Position numbers and translations under genes: made by a program. Shown here in pieces: positions 1 to 5,813 of a stretch of 17,564 bases of DNA. Within the stretch, counting starts at the first letter, position 1, and each line of letters starts with the position of its first letter. Source of the DNA: Candidatus Methylomirabilota bacterium (GTDB lineage Bacteria; Methylomirabilota; Methylomirabilia; Methylomirabilales; 2-02-FULL-66-22); contig JACQVO010000097.1 in NCBI GenBank assembly GCA_016209725.1, positions 1-17,564 on the forward strand, read 5' to 3'. The notes below the pieces were generated by a model. That model searched no databases. It saw nothing but the letters and a program-made list of their open reading frames with translations, and was not told where the DNA came from.

Positions 1-1
1 C

Positions 2-124
2 GACAAGTCCCTCGAGGAGGTCGCGGCCGAGGTCCTGGTCCTCACGGGGATCGAGCCAGCGGCGGCCCGCCCCGCAGCCGGACGAGGTGGCCGCCCCCCC
101 GCGTGGCGCCGGAGCTCGGAGTGA
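2..124 (+). CDS. C-terminal tail of a probable pyruvate,water dikinase / PPDK regulatory protein (partial)
   Basis: This is an open frame entering from the left edge and ending at TGA 122-124. Its first residues read DKSLEEVAAEVLVLTGI, followed by an Ala/Arg/Gly-rich tail. The pattern of a short Asp-Lys/Arg-Ser stretch, then (I/L)EE(T/V)A.E(I/V)L and a few more residues, resembles the extreme C-terminus of the DUF299 family. Those are bifunctional kinase/pyrophosphorylases that control PEP synthase or pyruvate phosphate dikinase. Only about 40 residues are visible and the P-loop lies outside the window, so the call rests on a short resemblance. The low-complexity tail (AAARPAAGRGGR) is longer than I would expect for the family. 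It could instead be the end of another small kinase. Confidence 0.4.
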   Translation, partial: DKSLEEVAAEVLVLTGIEPAAARPAAGRGGRPPAWRRSSE

Positions 125-172
125 AGGGCCCGGGAATCATCGCCATGGACTGAAGCCCGCCCCACGGGTCAG

Positions 173-222
173 GGGGGTCCCGCGCACTGGAAGTTCCAGG
201 GGCGATGCGGGGAGGGACCCCC
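173..222. repeat. Nested inverted repeats in the leader of the RAM-domain gene
   Basis: GGGGGTCCC at 173-181 is exactly complementary to GGGACCCCC at 214-222. Between them lies a second perfect palindrome, CTGGAA-g-TTCCAG, at 187-199. The outer arm ends 4 bases before the AAGGAGG ribosome binding site (227-233) of the gene starting at 240. The pair could form a leader hairpin close to the ribosome site, or the inner palindrome could be an operator. There is no T-run, so it is not a standard terminator for the upstream gene. The function is unknown. Confidence 0.5.
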
Positions 223-239
223 GGGGAAGGAGGGTGATC

Positions 240-512
240 ATGGCCATCAGCGCCTATGTGTTCATCGAATCCACGCCGGGCAAGGCCGGCCAAGTCGCCG
301 AGGCCGCGGGCAAGCTGCCCGGGGTGAAGATGGCCCATGCCGTGACCGGATCCTACGATGTCATTGCCTTCGTCGAGGTCAAAGACGTCACGCTGCTGGG
401 AGAGTTCATCACCTCCCGCATCCATCGCCTCCCCGGGGTGCTGAAGACGACGACGAATGTGGTCGTAGGTCAGGGAGGTGTGGCCTATTCGTCCCGTCGT
501 GCAGCAGGCTGA
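240..512 (+). CDS. Stand-alone Lrp/AsnC ligand-binding (RAM) domain protein
   Basis: This 90-residue protein matches the effector-binding half of Lrp/AsnC regulators. The N-terminal strand reads AISAYVFIES, followed by a helix (GKAGQVAEAAGKLPGV). The glycine-aspartate turn TGSYDVIAFVEVKD comes next, and then a second helix and strand (LGEFITSRIHRLPGVLKTTTNVVV). The DNA-binding helix-turn-helix that normally precedes this domain is absent, so the protein probably binds an amino acid or similar ligand, or pairs with a full-length regulator, rather than binding DNA alone. The ATG at 240 is chosen because AAGGAGG at 227-233 lies 6 bases upstream. An in-frame start at 87 would add an Arg/Gly/Pro-rich extension unlike the family. 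It is followed closely by the GalT-like gene and may be co-transcribed with it. Confidence 0.85.
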   Translation: MAISAYVFIESTPGKAGQVAEAAGKLPGVKMAHAVTGSYDVIAFVEVKDVTLLGEFITSRIHRLPGVLKTTTNVVVGQGGVAYSSRRAAG

Positions 513-554
513 CCCTGGACCGGTTTGAGGAGCCCGCCCCGGTCGCGTGCCTCC

Positions 555-1556
555 ATGGATAGCACTCGTCTCCGCAAGGATCCGGTCACCCATCGCTGGG
601 TGGTGATCTCGCCCGATCGCGCCGAGCTGCCGCTTCCCGGGCTGCCGGCGCGCCCGGCGGGACTTCCCCCCGAGGCCTGTCCCTTCTGCCCGGGGAACGA
701 GGCCAAGACCGGCCCGGAGATCCATGTTGAGCGCGCGCCGGGCAGCCCCGCCAACGGGCGGGGCTGGTGGGTGCGCGTCGTGGCGGATCGGTACCCGATC
801 TTGCACATTGAGGGAGGCCTGGAGAAGAGCGCCGAAGGCATGTATGACAGCATGAACGCCATCGGCGCCCACGAGATTCTGGTGGAGACGCCGGAACACG
901 ACCGGCACTGGGCCTTCCTGGAGGTCCTCCAGATCGAGCGAGTGCTTCGGGCCTGCCAGCAACGGAGTCTGGATCTCCGCAATGACGTCCGCTTTCGCCA
1001 TTTCATCTGGGTGAAGAACCACGGCTTGGCCACGAGCCTCGTCCACCACCCCCACTCCCATATCGTGGTGATCCCATTTGTGCCTCGGGCCATCGAGGAG
1101 GAACTGAAGGGCTTCGGCGATTATGCCCGATGGAAGGAGCGTTGCATCCTCTGTGACATGGTGAAGGAGGAGCAGAGCCTTGGCCTCCGGGTCATCCTCA
1201 AGGAGGGCGGCGTCCTCGTCTTCGCCCCCTTCGCCCCTCGTTTTCCCTATGAGAGCTGGATCGTCCCCACCGCCCATGCCCACGATTTCGGCGCCACTCC
1301 TCCGGGAATCCTCCGCGAGCTGGCGAGGGCACTCCAGGGAACGCTCCTGCGCCTCCGTCAGGTGCTGGACGATCCTCCGTACTCGCTCGTCCTCCACGCT
1401 TCCCCGCTGGGCGAATTTGCTCGGGAGGACTACCACTGGCACCTGGAGCTGGTGCCCCGTCTGCAGCGCCTCGGCCTGGAGTGGGGGACGGGGATCTACA
1501 TCAATCCGGTCCCGCCCGAAGTGGCTGCCGAACGCCTCCGCGAGGCTCCGGCATAG
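555..1556 (+). CDS. galT: Galactose-1-phosphate uridylyltransferase-like (GalT/HIT superfamily) enzyme
   Basis: The 333-residue protein has the two-lobed GalT layout. It opens with LRKDPVTHRWVVISPDRAE, typical of the family. A CPFC zinc motif sits at C42/C45, followed by NE, and VETPEH places a further likely zinc ligand at H115. The nucleotidyl-accepting motif lies at residues 165-169 (HPHSH), where H167 is the expected uridylylated histidine. The second lobe carries RCILC, FAPFAPRFPYE and the YHWHLELVPR...EWGTGIYINP signature. GalT moves UMP between UDP-glucose and galactose-1-phosphate in the Leloir pathway. The usual glutamine at the end of the HPHxQ motif is histidine here, so substrate or reaction may differ (for example an ADP-sugar or generic nucleotidyl transferase). 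ATG 555 is chosen because homology begins there. An in-frame TTG at 525 is possible, and neither start has a strong ribosome site. Confidence 0.82.
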   Translation: MDSTRLRKDPVTHRWVVISPDRAELPLPGLPARPAGLPPEACPFCPGNEAKTGPEIHVERAPGSPANGRGWWVRVVADRYPILHIEGGLEKSAEGMYDSMNAIGAHEILVETPEHDRHWAFLEVLQIERVLRACQQRSLDLRNDVRFRHFIWVKNHGLATSLVHHPHSHIVVIPFVPRAIEEELKGFGDYARWKERCILCDMVKEEQSLGLRVILKEGGVLVFAPFAPRFPYESWIVPTAHAHDFGATPPGILRELARALQGTLLRLRQVLDDPPYSLVLHASPLGEFAREDYHWHLELVPRLQRLGLEWGTGIYINPVPPEVAAERLREAPA

Positions 1557-1594
1557 GTCCATGTCCCGACCCGGCGAGGCGGTGAGCCTCGCGG

Positions 1595-1631
1595 GCGAGG
1601 GTGCCAACGCGAGGGTGCGAACGGGTGCGAA
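1595..1631. repeat. 14-bp direct tandem repeat upstream of a promoter
   Basis: GCGAGGGTGCCAAC (1595-1608) is followed directly by GCGAGGGTGCGAAC (1609-1622), with one mismatch, and then by a partial third copy, GGGTGCGAA (1623-1631). The array ends 6 bases before the predicted -35 box at 1638. That position, and the period of roughly one and a third helical turns, would suit an activator or repressor binding array for the E2-like/JAMM operon. The regulatory role is inference. Confidence 0.6.
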
Positions 1632-1637
1632 GGGGAG

Positions 1638-1666
1638 TTGACGCCCGCCGGGTCGTAGTGTAGGCT
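1638..1666 (+). promoter_or_regulatory. Predicted sigma-70-type promoter of the E2-like/JAMM operon
   Basis: A -35 box TTGACG (1638-1643) and a weaker -10 box TAGGCT (1661-1666) are separated by 17 bases. Transcription would start near 1673, giving a leader of about 20 bases to the ATG at 1693. No ribosome site is visible ahead of that ATG. The good -35 and the spacing support the call; the -10 is poor. Confidence 0.4.
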
Positions 1667-1692
1667 GCCCCGAGCATCTCCTCCTTACTGAC

Positions 1693-2841
1693 ATGCAGAC
1701 ACAGCCTGACGTGAAATCGGACATCCCCCGATCGCGCGAGGTGTGCCTCGACGCGCTGTCTCCCGTCCTGGCCGAGTACGCGGAGGCCTTGGGAGTCCCG
1801 GTGCGGATCGATGTCCCACGCCGCCGGGTGGCCCGCCCGCGGGGCCGGCGGGCCTGGACCCTGCACCCCTTCGCGCTCCCGGGACGCCCGGGCTGGCTCG
1901 GCCTGGGCTCGAAGGTGCGCGAGGCGGCCTTCGCGGCCGTTTGCGGCTATCCACTCTCGCCGGGACGCCGCGTCGCCTGGAGTGTGCCGGACCTCGGGCG
2001 ATGGGGCCGCCCCCTCCGGGACGGCGAGGGACAGACGGTCGGCCTGGTCCTGGGGACCGACGTGTACCTGCTCTTCGACCTCCTGGGGCAGGAGCCGGCC
2101 ATCGCTCGCCTCGTGGGGCGCGCAGTTCTGGACCTGAGCCTGGAGGCCGGGCACAGCTACCTCCTGACGCTGACCGGCCTGGGGCCGGCAACGCTGGAGA
2201 CGCGGCTGCGCCGGCTGCGGCAGGCGACCGAAGTGGAAGGGCTCGGGGCATCGGCCCTCTGGCGCGCCCACCGGGCGGGGGAGGGCGAGGGGGCGGGCGC
2301 TGAGGCCGGTGCCGAGGTGGGCGCGTTGGAGGGCGAGCTCCGCGAGCTCGAGCTGAACCTCCGGACCTCCGGGCGCCAGATGCGCGACTTGGAGCGACGG
2401 CTTTTCACCGCCCAGCGACGGCTGGCGGAGCTCCGGCAGCACCAGACCTCGCCGGACACCTTGGGGAGGGACTTCGACCGGATCGCGGCACTTCCCGGGG
2501 TGGCCGACGTCGGGGTGTGCGATGGGGCCCTGCAGGTGCTCACGGAGCCCATCGTCGTCGAGTACGGGTTCCGGCGCTACCGCCTGGGGCGGTTCCGCCT
2601 GGACCTGCACTTCGACGGGCGCCTCTTCGTGCGGAACCTGACGGATCGCTACGAGACCTACGATCACCCCCACGTCGAGAATGGCCGCCCCTGCCTGGGC
2701 AACATCCAGGAGTGGGTCCAGCGTCTGCTGGGCCAGCGGGAATTCGCCGCCGCCAGCGAGCTCTTGCTTCACTACCTCAAGACGGTCAACCCGGCCGACT
2801 GGCGCAAGGCCGTGACCTTCTGGACGGAGGTGTCGCCATGA
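1693..2841 (+). CDS. Coiled-coil protein with C-terminal E2/UBC-like (ubiquitin-conjugating fold) domain
   Basis: This is a 382-residue protein. Residues 1 to about 150 form a domain I do not recognise, containing a hydrophobic TVGLVLGTDVYLLFDLL stretch and no clear membrane helix. Residues about 205-252 are a charged heptad-rich coiled coil (ELRELELNLRTSGRQMRDLE, then RRLFTAQRRLAELRQ). The C-terminal 125 residues follow the order of an E2 domain: strands YRLGRFRLDLHFDGRLFVRN, then DHPHVENGRPCLGNI with H325-P326-H327 and candidate catalytic C334, then EWVQRLL and a helix ending LLHYLKTVNPADW. In eukaryotic E2s the matching segment is HPN(I/V)...G..CLDIL. The Asn of HPN is His here. The stop overlaps the JAMM gene start by 4 bases (ATGA), so the two are translationally coupled. 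The role is probably transfer of a ubiquitin-like modifier, or binding as an inactive RWD-type domain. The E2 assignment comes from motif order alone. Confidence 0.65.
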   Translation: MQTQPDVKSDIPRSREVCLDALSPVLAEYAEALGVPVRIDVPRRRVARPRGRRAWTLHPFALPGRPGWLGLGSKVREAAFAAVCGYPLSPGRRVAWSVPDLGRWGRPLRDGEGQTVGLVLGTDVYLLFDLLGQEPAIARLVGRAVLDLSLEAGHSYLLTLTGLGPATLETRLRRLRQATEVEGLGASALWRAHRAGEGEGAGAEAGAEVGALEGELRELELNLRTSGRQMRDLERRLFTAQRRLAELRQHQTSPDTLGRDFDRIAALPGVADVGVCDGALQVLTEPIVVEYGFRRYRLGRFRLDLHFDGRLFVRNLTDRYETYDHPHVENGRPCLGNIQEWVQRLLGQREFAAASELLLHYLKTVNPADWRKAVTFWTEVSP

Positions 2842-3482
2842 CCGTCCGGCTGCCGCCGCGGGAGATCCGAATTCGGCGCCGGGCCCTGGACAAGCTGTTC
2901 CTGTATGCGGAGCGGTGCCCGGTGGAGATCGGGGGTCTGGGCACCCTGGAGGAGGACGCAGAGGGACTGCTCGTCTCCGACCTCTTCCTCCTGGGGCAGA
3001 AGGTCTCGGCCTCGGACACCGAACTGGATCCCGAGGCGCTCTTCGAGTACCTCGGGCGTCTGGTCGCCGACGGGGGGGATGTGGCCGGGGTGCGCGTGTG
3101 GTGGCACAGCCACGCCGACATGGACGTGATGTGGAGCGAAACGGACTGCGCCACCATCCGCAACCTGCCGGGCGACTTCTGGGTGGCCCTGGTGGTGAAC
3201 CGTCGGGGGGAGGTCGCGTGCCGGCTCGATGTTTTCGCGCCCGAGCGATGGACCTGGGAGCTTCCGCTGGTTGAACTCCCGGATGAGACCCCGGACGACC
3301 CGGAGGCGTTGCGGTCCTCTATCGAGCGCGAGATCCTGGAGAAGGTGAGAGCCTACGTCGTGGTGCAGGATGTGATCGGCAGTGAGGGGATCGCCGGGAT
3401 GATCACCGAATACCCGGTCCCCCTGACCCTCGAAACCGAGCCTGCCCCACATGAGCCGGGCGAGGCGAGACGGGGAAAGTGA
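2838..3482 (+). CDS. JAMM/MPN+ (Mov34-PAD1 type) zinc isopeptidase-like protein
   Basis: The 214-residue protein carries a complete JAMM motif: catalytic-type E30 in PVEIGGLG, then HSH at 90-92, seven residues, S100 and D103 (H-x-H-x7-S-x2-D). These residues bind zinc and activate water in deubiquitinase-like enzymes and in bacterial proteases that trim ubiquitin-like or sulfur-carrier proteins. A C-terminal acidic/charged helix (residues about 150-190) follows the fold, and there is no signal peptide, so it should act in the cytoplasm. ATG 2838 overlaps the upstream stop (ATGA) and has GGAGG at 2826-2830. Its coupling to an E2-like gene suggests it removes or matures a ubiquitin-like modifier. 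The substrate is not visible in this window. Presence of the JAMM motif is near certain; the role in a conjugation pathway is inferred from context. Confidence 0.88.
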   Translation: MTVRLPPREIRIRRRALDKLFLYAERCPVEIGGLGTLEEDAEGLLVSDLFLLGQKVSASDTELDPEALFEYLGRLVADGGDVAGVRVWWHSHADMDVMWSETDCATIRNLPGDFWVALVVNRRGEVACRLDVFAPERWTWELPLVELPDETPDDPEALRSSIEREILEKVRAYVVVQDVIGSEGIAGMITEYPVPLTLETEPAPHEPGEARRGK

Positions 3483-3489
3483 GCGGAAG

Positions 3490-4335
3490 ATGCGACAGGG
3501 GATGGTGATGGGTGCGACGCTGCTCCTCGTCCTGGCGGGCAGGATCGGCTTGGCGGCCGAGGCGCCGAGCCCCGCTGAACCCGAGGCGAACCGCATCCTG
3601 GCCCGGGTGAACCAGGTGGAGATCACTTACGGCGAGTTCAAGCGCCGCCTGGACAGCCTCCAGCAGGAGCGGGGACCGATCCCGCGGGAGCGGTATGGCG
3701 AGGTGCTGCGCGGCATGGTGCAGGAGGAAATCCTACTCCAGGGTACCAAGGCCGAGCGGCTGGATCAGGATGCTGGGGTGCAGGCCCGACTGGAACAGGC
3801 GAGGCGACAGGTCCTGATCAGCGAACTCTTGCGGCGCAAGGTCATCGAGGCGAGCCGGGTCACCGACGAGGAGGCCCGCAAGATGTACGAGGACAACAAG
3901 GCCGTCTTCAGCACGGACACGGTTGTGGCCAGCCACATCCTGGTGAAGAGCCAGGCAGAGGCCGAGGCCATCCTCCAGGAAGTCAAGGGCGGGAAGGACT
4001 TCGCCGAAGTCGCCAAGGCCAAATCGCAGGACACGGGCAGCGCGGAGAAGGGGGGCGATCTGGGGACCCTGCGCCGTGGACAGACCGTGCCGGAGTTCGA
4101 GGAGGAAGCCTTCCGGCTGAAAGAGGGGGAACTCTCCGGCGTGGTCAAGACGGAATACGGCTACCACATCCTCAAGGGCGGTGCCCACACGACCGCCACC
4201 CAACCTTTCGAGGAGGTGAAAGATCGGATCCAAAAGATGCTCCTGCAGCAGAAACAGCAGGAGATCTTTATGGCCTTCATGGCGGCCCTGGAAAAGCGGG
4301 CCACCAGCGAGGTCTTCGAGGACCGGTTGAAGTGA
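3490..4335 (+). CDS. Exported parvulin-type peptidyl-prolyl isomerase (PrsA/SurA-like chaperone)
   Basis: The 281-residue protein begins with a signal peptide (hydrophobic core MGATLLLVLAGRIGLA, likely cleavage near AAEA; no lipobox cysteine). A SurA_N-type helical chaperone region follows (ILARVNQVEITYGEFKRRL, then helices up to about residue 135). A single parvulin domain spans about 146-239, with ASHILVKSQAEAEAIL, FAEVAKAKSQD, GGDLGTLRRG and EYGYHILK. It should help fold exported and outer-membrane proteins outside the cytoplasm. It starts 7 bases after the JAMM gene stop, so it is probably on the same mRNA. ATG 3490 is chosen because it gives a compact signal peptide; ATG 3502 or 3508 would also work and the ribosome site is weak. 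No forward terminator is evident after its stop. Confidence 0.9.
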   Translation: MRQGMVMGATLLLVLAGRIGLAAEAPSPAEPEANRILARVNQVEITYGEFKRRLDSLQQERGPIPRERYGEVLRGMVQEEILLQGTKAERLDQDAGVQARLEQARRQVLISELLRRKVIEASRVTDEEARKMYEDNKAVFSTDTVVASHILVKSQAEAEAILQEVKGGKDFAEVAKAKSQDTGSAEKGGDLGTLRRGQTVPEFEEEAFRLKEGELSGVVKTEYGYHILKGGAHTTATQPFEEVKDRIQKMLLQQKQQEIFMAFMAALEKRATSEVFEDRLK

Positions 4336-4390
4336 GCGGAGAGATTTTGCGGCCCAACTGGGTCGGGGAGGGACGAAGGGCACGGTCCCG

Positions 4391-4425
4391 AAAAAGACAG
4401 AACCCGTGACGGACCGTCACGGGTT
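4391..4425 (-). terminator. Rho-independent terminator of the tRNA-Leu gene
   Basis: AACCCGTGACGG and CCGTCACGGGTT (4401-4425) form a near-perfect 12-bp inverted repeat around a single base. Read on the - strand, the hairpin is followed by TTCTGTCTTTTT, a U-rich tail (complement of 4391-4402). It lies 18 bases beyond the encoded CCA of the tRNA. No T-run follows on the + strand, so it should stop only - strand transcription. Confidence 0.82.
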
Positions 4426-4442
4426 CCCGGCTGGCGCACGAT

Positions 4443-4529
4443 TGGTGCCGAAGGGGGGACTCGAACCCCCACGGGGGAACCCCCACTACGCCCTGAACGT
4501 AGCGCGTCTACCAGTTCCGCCACTTCGGC
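4443..4529 (-). tRNA. tRNA-Leu(CAG), CCA end encoded
   Basis: The - strand folds as a class II tRNA. The 7-bp acceptor stem is GCCGAAG/CTTCGGC with discriminator A and encoded CCA. The D arm contains GCGG-AACTGGTAGAC. The anticodon stem CTACG/CGTAG closes the loop TTCAGGG, with anticodon CAG followed by G37, as usual for leucine tRNAs. A long variable arm GGGGG-TT-CCCCC and the T arm GGGGG-TTCGAGT-CCCCC complete it. It reads CUG, a codon expected to be frequent in GC-rich genes. It has its own promoter and terminator. Confidence 0.97.
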
Positions 4530-4538
4530 AGCGGGATT

Positions 4539-4567
4539 CTTGTAGACCTTTCGTTGCAAAAAGTCAA
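4539..4567 (-). promoter_or_regulatory. Promoter of the tRNA-Leu gene
   Basis: Read on the - strand, TTGACT (4567-4562) and TACAAG (4544-4539) are separated by 17 bases. The predicted start lies near 4532, about 3 bases before the mature tRNA 5' end at 4529. The -10 continues as TACAAGAAT, identical to the -10 region of the htrA promoter at 9209-9217. Confidence 0.7.
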
Positions 4568-4573
4568 CGGAAA

Positions 4574-5380
4574 ATGGGGCATCGGCCGATCATCACCCTG
4601 CTCACGGACTTCGGGCAACAAGATCCGTTCGTCGGGATCATGAAGGGAGTGATCCTGGGTCTGTGCCCGGATGCGGCGCTGGTGGATCTCTGCCACGAGA
4701 CGGCCGCCTATGACGTCCTGGGCGGCAGCTTCCTCCTTCAGTCGGCCGTGCGATTCTTCCCTGCCGGGACGATTCATGTGACGGTGGTGGACCCCGGGGT
4801 GGGGAGTCCGCGGCGATCCATCCTCGCCCGGATTGACGAGCAATTTTTCGTGGCACCGGATAACGGCCTGCTCAGCTACCCCATGTCCTACGGGACCGTC
4901 CGGGAGATCCGGGCGATCACGGTGTCCGAGTACATGGTGCAGCCGGTCAACGCGACGTTTCACGGGCGGGACGTCTTCGCGCCGGTCGCCGGCCATCTGG
5001 CGCGCGGCGTCCCTACGGAGCGGTTCGGCCCCGAGGTGACGGACGCAGTCCGCCTGGCCATTCCCCGCCCACACCTGGACGGGTCCGGAACGCTGACGGG
5101 TCAGGTCATCTGGATCGATCGGTTCGGCAATTGCCTCGCGAACATCACACGCCAGGATCTGGAGAATCTCTCGGCGGGCAGGGCGGGGAAGATCCGTGTC
5201 GTCCTCGACGGGCGCCTGCTGGGTGGGGTGGTGCGGTTCTTCGGTGAGGCTGGTTCGGGGGGTCGCGGGGCTGTGGTCGGCAGCACGGGCCACCTGGAGT
5301 TGTTCTGTCACCAGGGCAATCTCGCGCGTCAGTGGGGGATTGCTCCGGGGGCGTCTGTCCGCGTGGAGGTGGCCGGCTGA
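4574..5380 (+). CDS. S-adenosyl-L-methionine hydrolase (adenosine-forming), DUF62 / SAM hydroxide adenosyltransferase
   Basis: The 268-residue protein shows the DUF62 signature: ITLLTDFGQQDPFVGIMKG at the N-terminus, VVDPGVGSPRRS, APDNGL, FHGRDVFAPVAGHLA and, in the C-terminal barrel, WIDRFGNCLANI. The Asp-Arg-His set that activates water in characterised archaeal members is present as D73, R80 and H130. The protein is therefore expected to split SAM into adenosine and methionine rather than halogenate it, and the extra loop of the fluorinase is absent. The physiological role is poorly understood; SAM-level control is one idea. ATG 4574 is used because any longer frame would run through the tRNA gene. 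The ribosome site is weak. The gene lies divergent to the tRNA, separated by 44 bases. Confidence 0.93.
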   Translation: MGHRPIITLLTDFGQQDPFVGIMKGVILGLCPDAALVDLCHETAAYDVLGGSFLLQSAVRFFPAGTIHVTVVDPGVGSPRRSILARIDEQFFVAPDNGLLSYPMSYGTVREIRAITVSEYMVQPVNATFHGRDVFAPVAGHLARGVPTERFGPEVTDAVRLAIPRPHLDGSGTLTGQVIWIDRFGNCLANITRQDLENLSAGRAGKIRVVLDGRLLGGVVRFFGEAGSGGRGAVVGSTGHLELFCHQGNLARQWGIAPGASVRVEVAG

Positions 5381-5387
5381 CGAATTT

Positions 5388-5408
5388 CGGATTGTGGATT
5401 GCGGAATG
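5388..5408. repeat. Short heptanucleotide tandem repeat
   Basis: CGGATTG, TGGATTG and CGGAATG occur in direct succession just after the stop of the SAM hydrolase gene, followed by another CGG. These are three 7-bp units with one mismatch each relative to the first. An inverted repeat begins 5 bases later. The function is unknown. Confidence 0.5.
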
Positions 5409-5413
5409 CGGGC

Positions 5414-5449
5414 ACCCAGCGACATAGCGCTCTTGCGCAGTCGCTGGGT
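5414..5449. repeat. Long stem-loop between SAM hydrolase and DUF1844 genes
   Basis: ACCCAGCGAC (5414-5423) is perfectly complementary to GTCGCTGGGT (5440-5449). The 16-base interior contains a second small stem, GCGC-TCTT-GCGC. No T-run follows on either strand, so a classical intrinsic terminator is unlikely. It may be an mRNA-stabilising hairpin or a repetitive palindromic element. The rest of the 5381-5528 spacer shows no gene. Confidence 0.6.
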
Positions 5450-5528
5450 CCAGGGATGCGGAATCAAAGAGGGCCCCGGAAAAGGCGACGCCTGAGGCGG
5501 CGACGAGACGAGCGGGAGTGACCGGTCG

Positions 5529-5813
5529 ATGGCGCCGGAGAGGCCGGAGCAGATGCAGGATGCCGAGGAAGTGGGGTTCAGCGGCCTCCTCCTGATGCTC
5601 GGCACGGCGGCCCTGGCCCACCTGGGGGCGGCACCGGATCCTGCGAAGGGCGAGGCGAAGCTGGATCTGGCCCAGGCCAAACAGGCGATCGACCTGCTGG
5701 ATGTCCTGAAGGTCAAGACGGCGGGGAACCTGACGGGCGCCGAGTCCGGCATGCTGGACGATCTGCTGTTCGACCTGCGCATGCGCTATCTGGATGCGGT
5801 GAAGCGGGCATGA
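5529..5813 (+). CDS. DUF1844 family protein
   Basis: The 94-residue protein matches the DUF1844 pattern. A hydrophobic helix (FSGLLLMLGTAALAHLG) is followed by LDLAQAKQAIDLLDVLKVKTAGNLT, with the typical KT.GNLT motif, and a helix ending LLFDLRMRYLDAVKR. The biochemical function of this family is unknown. It often occurs as a small helical protein, and the first helix could contact a membrane or partner. The stop overlaps the next start by 4 bases (ATGA), so it is translationally coupled to the TPR membrane protein. A GGGAG sequence about 10 bases upstream supports the ATG. Confidence 0.85.
   Translation: MAPERPEQMQDAEEVGFSGLLLMLGTAALAHLGAAPDPAKGEAKLDLAQAKQAIDLLDVLKVKTAGNLTGAESGMLDDLLFDLRMRYLDAVKRA

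Noticed and set aside
1574..1592. GCGAGGC-ggtga-GCCTCGC stem-loop after galT as an intrinsic terminator
   Set aside because: The 7-bp stem is not followed by a T-rich tail, and short GC palindromes are common here. A weak or factor-dependent stop cannot be excluded.
42..1724. Very long - strand open frame (about 560 codons) opposite the RAM and galT genes
   Set aside because: The product is low-complexity, rich in His, Arg, Gly and Pro, with no domain. It is the antisense of genes with clear motifs and is expected in GC-rich DNA where stops are rare.
1501..2772. Long - strand open frame opposite the E2-like gene
   Set aside because: It covers the strand opposite a gene with consistent E2-like motifs and a coupled neighbour. 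The translation has no recognisable fold and begins without a ribosome site.
2838..3482. JAMM gene read as a RadC-like or phage tail protease
   Set aside because: RadC proteins carry a helix-hairpin-helix region and phage JAB proteins are usually fused to NlpC/P60. Neither is present and no phage genes surround it.
4401..4425. Hairpin considered as terminator of the parvulin operon on the + strand
   Set aside because: No T-run follows it on the + strand; the A-rich side places the U-tail on the - strand, so it belongs to the tRNA.
4574..5380. DUF62 protein as a fluorinase or chlorinase
   Set aside because: The Asp-Arg-His water-activating set is intact and the extra fluorinase loop is missing, so hydrolysis of SAM fits better.
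5414..5449. Stem-loop as part of a riboswitch for the DUF1844 operon
   Set aside because: There is no recognisable conserved core of a known riboswitch class, and the spacer is too short and simple to argue for one.
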